Part shown: one piece after another, positions 59,338-64,000 of the stretch
Layout: the number at the start of each line of letters is the position of its first letter
Position numbering within the stretch: position 1 is the first letter of the stretch
Assembly: GCA_023375785.1 (NCBI GenBank)
Contig: SZWC01003585.1
Location: 87,187 to 151,186 of the forward strand
Direction: 5' to 3'
Source of the DNA: Penium margaritaceum
Taxonomy: Eukaryota > Streptophyta > Zygnematophyceae > Desmidiales > Peniaceae
DNA: 64,000 nucleotides
The notes under the pieces: generated by a model
The model's database searches: none
Told to the model about the DNA's origin: nothing
Seen by the model: only the letters and a program-made list of their open reading frames with translations
Translations under genes and position numbers: made by a program

Positions 59338-59640
59338 TGCATAAGTTTTTAGAACATAGACGTGATCTGAACATTTGTAGGGCTAGTCATGAGCTCTGCA
59401 ATGCATCAAACCGTGCGCAATTCGGATAACCGTAGCTCCCGCTATGTCAGTCAAAGCGCAGCACCCCAAACCAGCCGCTCACTCAGCGGCGCGGACCATG
59501 TCGCCCGCCGAGGCGCCTTCACACATCAAGGACCCATAAAAAACGCCATTCTGGAGGCACAGATGTCCCTATGCATAGTGGCGGCGCCCCTCGCGCCTTT
59601 GGGGTCTGTTTCGATGAGTTAATCATCGAGTTTGGTGATG
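59338..59640. other. no gene; boundary zone between copia D and E
   Basis: GC-rich, no recognisable motif. It may be outer LTR sequence of element E whose left border I could not fix. Confidence 0.35.
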
Positions 59641-60184
59641 GGAATTGATGTAGGTCGAAACCTGTTCGTGGACTTCCAGTCGGAATTTTGACCAAGTCCC
59701 CGAGTAACAAACTGTACTATTGAGTTTCGGACTCCGAGCCAGGAGTTTGGCTAAGTCCCTCAGTAACAAATTGCACTCCTGAAATCCGGCGGATCATCCA
59801 CCGGACGCCTCGGCAGTCCTTCTGGAGTAAAATCCCCAGATGGCATTTTGTTACTCGCTCCGGTCAATTATTCACCGGAAGTCGAACCGCGGCCGGCTCC
59901 CAGAACGGCCGCGCACACCCGAACTTTGGAAGCCCATATCTCCCTCGTTACCTGCTCGATTCCAGTGAAACAACTTCCACCGGATTCAGCAACTCTTCAA
60001 CTTTTAGGGGCAATCCTCCATTTCAGGATCCAAGCAGTCTTTGAGTCGCCAGATCCGCCGACGAGGTTTTTCCTCCCTCTGGCGGCTTGTCGGCGCCTCC
60101 CGGTGCCGCACTTGGGTATGCAAAGGGGCAAATCTTCAACATTCTCCCCCTTGCACCTGCCATGCCCGCTGCTCTTGCTTGCTC

Positions 60185-62155
60185 TCACTCATCTTCCGCT
60201 TCGCCCTCCAGCCCATCATAGCTGGTCATCCCAAGCCCGGCCATGCTCAATGTGTGCCGGTCGACGCGTTGCTCTTTGGTCAAGCAATCCGCAAGCATGT
60301 TGTGCGTGATGCAATGTTGCAGCACCACCTGCCCCTTTTCAACCATGTCCTGTGCGTAATGGTAACGCACGTTAATATGCTTCGTCCTCCTGTGCTGCAT
60401 CGGGTTGTTGGTTAGCGAGATTGTGCCGGTGTTGTCCTCTTGCACCACCGTTGGCTCCTGCTGCGGTACGTCTAGCTCCCCCAGCAACCTGCGGAGCCAC
60501 ACCACCTCCTTGACCGCCTCGGCCAGCGCAATGTACTCGGCTTCCACTGTGGAGGTAGCAACGCAGTCTTGCTTTCTGCTGCACCACAAGACCGTTGTAC
60601 TAGCGAGGAAGAACACGTAGCCGGATGTAGACTTTCGTTTGTCCACAATGCCAGCGAAGTCTGCGTCCGTGTAGCAGACCAGACGCAAGGGGTCCGCTCG
60701 CCCCTTGGCGTCCAACCTCAAGCGCACCTGCCGCGTTACCTGCAGGTAGCGGAGGATGCGCTTGACCGCCTGGCATTGTAGTGGCCCTGGATCGGCCACG
60801 TACCTGCTCACTTGGCCCACCGCGTAGGCCAAGTCTGGTCGAGTCGCCACCATGGCGTACATGAGGCTGCCCACTGCCGATTGGTAGGACACCTCTGCCA
60901 TATCCTCCCGCTCTTCTTTTGTTTGCGGCGCCATTGCCGCACTCAGTTCACAGGTCGTGGAGAGTGGACTGCCAACTCGTTTGCAGTCCTCCATGCCGTA
61001 CCGCTTCAGCACCTCGGCCACGTGTTTTGCCTGTCCCAGCTCAAGCGTGCGCGCCCTCCGGTTCTGCGTAATGCTCACCCCAAGGTAGTACTCCAGCTCC
61101 CCTATGTCCGACATCTGGAATCTGCTGCTCAGCTGCTCTTTCAGCTGTTCTAGGCTCAGCAAATCCATCGAGCACATAATCAGGTCATCCACATAGATTG
61201 CAACGATCTGATGGAGCTGTTTGTTGCACCGCACGTACACGCTGTGATCCGCCTCACAGCGCTTGAAGCCGAGTTGTGCTATGAAGCTGTCCATCTGTTG
61301 GTACCGGCATCTAAGCGATTGTTTTAGCCCATACAAGGACTTCCGCAGCTTACACACCTTGCCCTCCGGCGCCTCAACCCCCTCTGGCACCTCCATGGAC
61401 ATCTCTCTGTCTATGATGCCGTTGACGAAGGCCATCTTTACGTCCATTTGGTGGAGCTCCATGTCCTTTGTGGCGGCCACCGCAAGGATCGTCCGGATGC
61501 TTGTGAACTTGGCGACGGGAGCAAACGTCTCATTGTAGTGCTCCCCCTTACGCTGTGCGTAACCCTTTGCCAGGAGCCACGCCTTGTATTTGTCAACCAC
61601 ACCCTCCTTTGTGAACTTGGTCTTAAAGACCCACTTTGAGCCGATGACCTTGGCATCTTTTGGCCTGTTAACCTGCTCCCACGTATCATTTTCCGTGATG
61701 GACGCCAGCTCTGAGTTAATGGCTGCGTCCCATTGATCCCCTTTAGGCCGTGCAAGCGCCTCTTGCACGGTAGTCGGCTCTGTTGATGCAGCCAGCATGC
61801 ACCGCGTCATACCAATCCATCGACTGGTGCTTGCGTCAAAGCGCTTCCCCGCTTTTTGCTGCCTCCCACTGCGGCGCGGTAGTTTTGGTGGCGCATCGTC
61901 ACTCTGTAGTGATCCCTCTGACTCGGCACGCTCCGGTGAATCATTGACCAGACGGCTCCCCAATGATCTCTCTCGTTTTGGCAAAACATCGCCCGAACGA
62001 CTGGCACGTTCGGTGGATTTTCCACCAACGCCCGATGCACACTCTGCCGGGAGTGTGCGCCTTGGCACCTTAGGTGCCTCATCCGCCCGATCCTTCCGGT
62101 GGATGTCCTCATCAGCTTGATCGTCATCAGAGTCCTCCGCGTCGGCTGCCACCAC
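60185..62155 (-). pseudogene. copia E RT-RNase H open region
   Basis: The longest copia frame in the window, about 656 residues. Acidic/Ser linker, then WVFKTKFTKEGVVDKYKAWL, QMDVKMAFVNGIIDREM, LYGLKQSL, IVAIYVDDLIMCS, YYLGVSITQNRRA, the RNase H motifs CYTDADFAG, STVEAEYIALAEAVKEVVWL, QEDNTGTISLTNNPMQHRRTKHINVRYH and the C-terminal MLADCLTKEQ. Palm and RNase H motifs are well kept although the element as a whole is not. Confidence 0.88.
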
Positions 62156-62558
62156 TGGTGCACCTTCGCGCTCTGATGGCGCATCCTCAACTTTGGCGCT
62201 CGCCAGCTCCTCGTAGTCAAGGAGCTAGAACCACTCCATTGTCTTTGGAGAGTCCACCACGCCCACGTCGTTGCTACTAATGTAAGTCTACTACTCGTCG
62301 AACTCGACGTCTCGGCTACGGATTGCCTCCTCCTTGCGCATGTCGTAGAGCCGGTACACCTTATGTGCGCTCTCATAGCCGTACCCGCTTTCCGCCAACC
62401 ACCACCTCCACGTCCACGTCTCCTTCGCCAGACGCCGACTTGACCTTGATGTTCGTGACCACCATGGATTTGCTAGACTTGTTGTAGTTGATGAATCGGA
62501 CCTTCTCGACCTGGGTATGCTCCTTCGCTTTGGAGTCAAGGCATCGCCGGTTGGCCTT

Positions 62559-63450
62559 CTAGAGGTAGTGGTTTTGAGTGTCGTTGAGGAGCGCCTTCTT
62601 GCCTTTGGCGTCCTTGCCACCGGCCTTTGCCTCCTCGGTGCACTCATGGACCCCATGGCCCTCCTTGCCACAGTTACGGTACGCACCCTTCTTGGCGCCC
62701 TTCTTGCCACCGCCATGTCCGCCACCTCTCTTGGCCCCGCTTCCGCCACCACGTGTTTTGGCGACGAGGGCCAATGAGGACGACGAAGACTCCCCGCAGC
62801 TCCTTTGCTGCGCCTCGTTGCGGATGTACTCTGTGATCGCGCCACAGGTGAGCTTGTCCTCTGCCCATCCTCCCAAGACTGTAATGAAAGGGCTCCAACT
62901 GTGAGGAAGGGCCATGAGGAGGGCCATCGCCTGTAGCTGCGTGTTGATCTTCCACCCCACGTCGTTGCATTGTGAGGCGAGCGACTCGATCTGCTGCATG
63001 ACAGTGATGACATCATCTCCCTCCTCGATTCTCACTGTCAAGGGTCGCTTCATTGCAAAGATTTTGTTCGCTAGCGACTTGGATTGATGGATGGCACAGA
63101 GTTTTTGCCAAGCTTTGGCTGCCAGCTTGCAGCTCTAGAAGTAGCCCCACTGCGACTCGTCCGTCCCGGACACCAACAGCATGAGCGCTTCCATGTTCTT
63201 CTTTGCAAAGGCCTCCTTCTGCGCTTCCGTCGCCGTCGCTTTGTCGAGGACTTCCGTTCCCTTCATGACCTCCAGCAGCCCCTTATGCACGAGGTGCAGC
63301 TCGAAGTGCCACCTCCATAGTTCGTAGCCAGGACCACCTGCATACTTCTGGATGGGCTATGTCTCCTTTTGCGCCATTTGCGCAGTCTTCAACTTTGAGA
63401 CCTCAGAGCTTGACGACGATGTTGTCCCTTACGACAGTCCCGTCCGCCGC
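62559..63450 (-). pseudogene. copia E gag
   Basis: Gag blocks CNDVGWKINTQLQAMALLMALPHSWSPFITVLGGW and AITEYIRNEAQQR, a Gly/Lys-rich basic stretch, then a knuckle reading YRNCGKEGHGVHEC. Broken. Confidence 0.75.
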
Positions 63451-63485
63451 GAAAGCCGTGAGCGATGTGCAGACCGGTCAGGGCC

Positions 63486-63500
63486 GTGGGCCCATAACCC
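63486..63500 (-). other. primer-binding site, half-tRNA iMet type
   Basis: Sense GGGTTATGGGCCCAC, 2 nt inside the 5' LTR at 63503, a third independent copia with the same site. Confidence 0.8.
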
Positions 63501-63679
63501 TTTGTCAGAAAATGGCCCCCGAGTGGAGGCAATTCCAATGCGGCCCGACGGGTCTACTGTGCTCAGAGCTATGTTTTGTGCGGGTGGTTCTGAGTCTAAG
63601 CGTGAGCTTTATGGTCGCCCCACGCTATGTTTCTGGGAGTTGAAGGATAGTGCAAGACAGTCACGTTTGCGAAGGGGAT

Positions 63680-64000
63680 TGTTGGCCTGAGGGTGAGTGT
63701 GCACCCTGGAGGGTCCCTAGCAGTGGCTGGTTCACACCACCAACTGTTTTTGGAGAGACTGAAACTATGGAGGCAACTGGTTCCAAGGATGGCAAAATCT
63801 AGTCAGAGAGTGAGGCAATATTTTTGGCCTCAATTGGATGGGAATTAACACTTGATCAAGGCTCACAAGCAGTGGCATTTTATAGCCACTGATCTAAGCT
63901 TTCCAGAACACCAAAGCATGCCAGATTTGGAGCTTCCTAGCAGATTCTATGGCTTCTAGAGTGCTCCTTGGTAGGCTGTCCTTTTCCCACCTAGGAAGGC
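63680..64000 (-). repeat. family-A copia LTR, cut by window end
   Basis: Starts TGTTGGCCTGAGGGTGAGTG, same orientation as 749-1440, and follows that LTR closely to the last base of the window. It is inserted in the 5' LTR of element E. The A/B box part would lie beyond the window. Solo LTR or start of a full element cannot be told. Confidence 0.92.

Larger units (their letters stand above)
59640..63679 (-). mobile_element. Ty1/copia element E (fossil)
   Basis: Minus-strand copia. The 3' LTR ends at 60141 (CTTCAACA; left border approximate), purine tract 60142-60156, pol open stretch 60185-62155, gag and zinc knuckle about 63450-62559, half-tRNA primer site 63486-63500, and the 5' LTR starts at 63503 and is interrupted at 63680 by a family-A LTR. 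It is shorter than a full copia and broken in several places. The LTR holds two diverged copies of a phrase CCAAGTCCCCGAGTAACAAA (near 59690 and 59750). Confidence 0.85.

Overview
The window looks like a repeat-rich nuclear segment from a land plant or a close green relative. Ty1/copia and Ty3/gypsy elements are packed and nested into each other. Their primer-binding sites match the plant initiator tRNA-Met, there is a hAT DNA transposon, and assembly gaps interrupt the sequence. I recognise no host gene. The species cannot be named from the sequence alone; an angiosperm, fern, lycophyte or charophyte are all possible.

Layout. 0.75-5.5 kb: minus-strand copia element with two LTRs (family A), broken by a 962-base gap. 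6.4-7.1 kb: solo LTR of the same family on the other strand, with a perfect 5-bp duplication. 7.1-9.2 kb: decayed coding-like sequence that I do not recognise, a duplication around a single N, a TG microsatellite and an LTR-like boundary. 9.9-10.4 kb: minus-strand gypsy RT fossil. 10.8-24.05 kb: plus-strand gypsy element H whose two LTRs enclose two minus-strand copia insertions (G, 11.8-17.3 kb; J, about 18.6-23.45 kb). 25.5-37.65 kb: plus-strand gypsy element K enclosing a solo LTR of its own family (28.2-28.7 kb) and a hAT transposon (28.9-32.3 kb). 37.7-40.1 kb: AT-richer, nothing recognised. 40.1-51.8 kb: minus-strand copia F with microsatellite-like leader sequence. A short family-A copy (C, 47.2-50.5 kb, perfect TSD) sits in that leader. 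51.9-53.4 kb: plus-strand copia fragment, then an LTR fragment. 53.7-59.3 kb: minus-strand copia D. About 59.6-63.7 kb: minus-strand copia E, whose right LTR is interrupted by another family-A LTR that runs off the window.

The best-preserved gene is the hAT transposase (29516-31869). It is one long open frame inside an element with imperfect terminal inverted repeats, an exact 8-bp target duplication (GGCGGATC) and subterminal CGACTT repeats. All LTR elements except possibly the youngest look broken and are treated as fossils.

Two linked features stand out. First, family-A LTRs carry a tRNA-like block with a Pol III A box (TGGCTTAGTGG) and B box (GGTTCAAGTCC), always 44 nt apart in five readable copies. 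It lies in the sense direction, upstream of a Pol II-type TATA box. LTRs of copia D, and more weakly J, carry comparable but unrelated tRNA-like blocks. Second, families A/C, D and E all carry GGGTTATGGGCCCA or a near match directly after the 5' LTR. This is complementary to the anticodon arm of initiator tRNA-Met, which implies priming by a half-tRNA as in Drosophila copia. Copia F and gypsy H use the usual tRNA 3'-end site instead.
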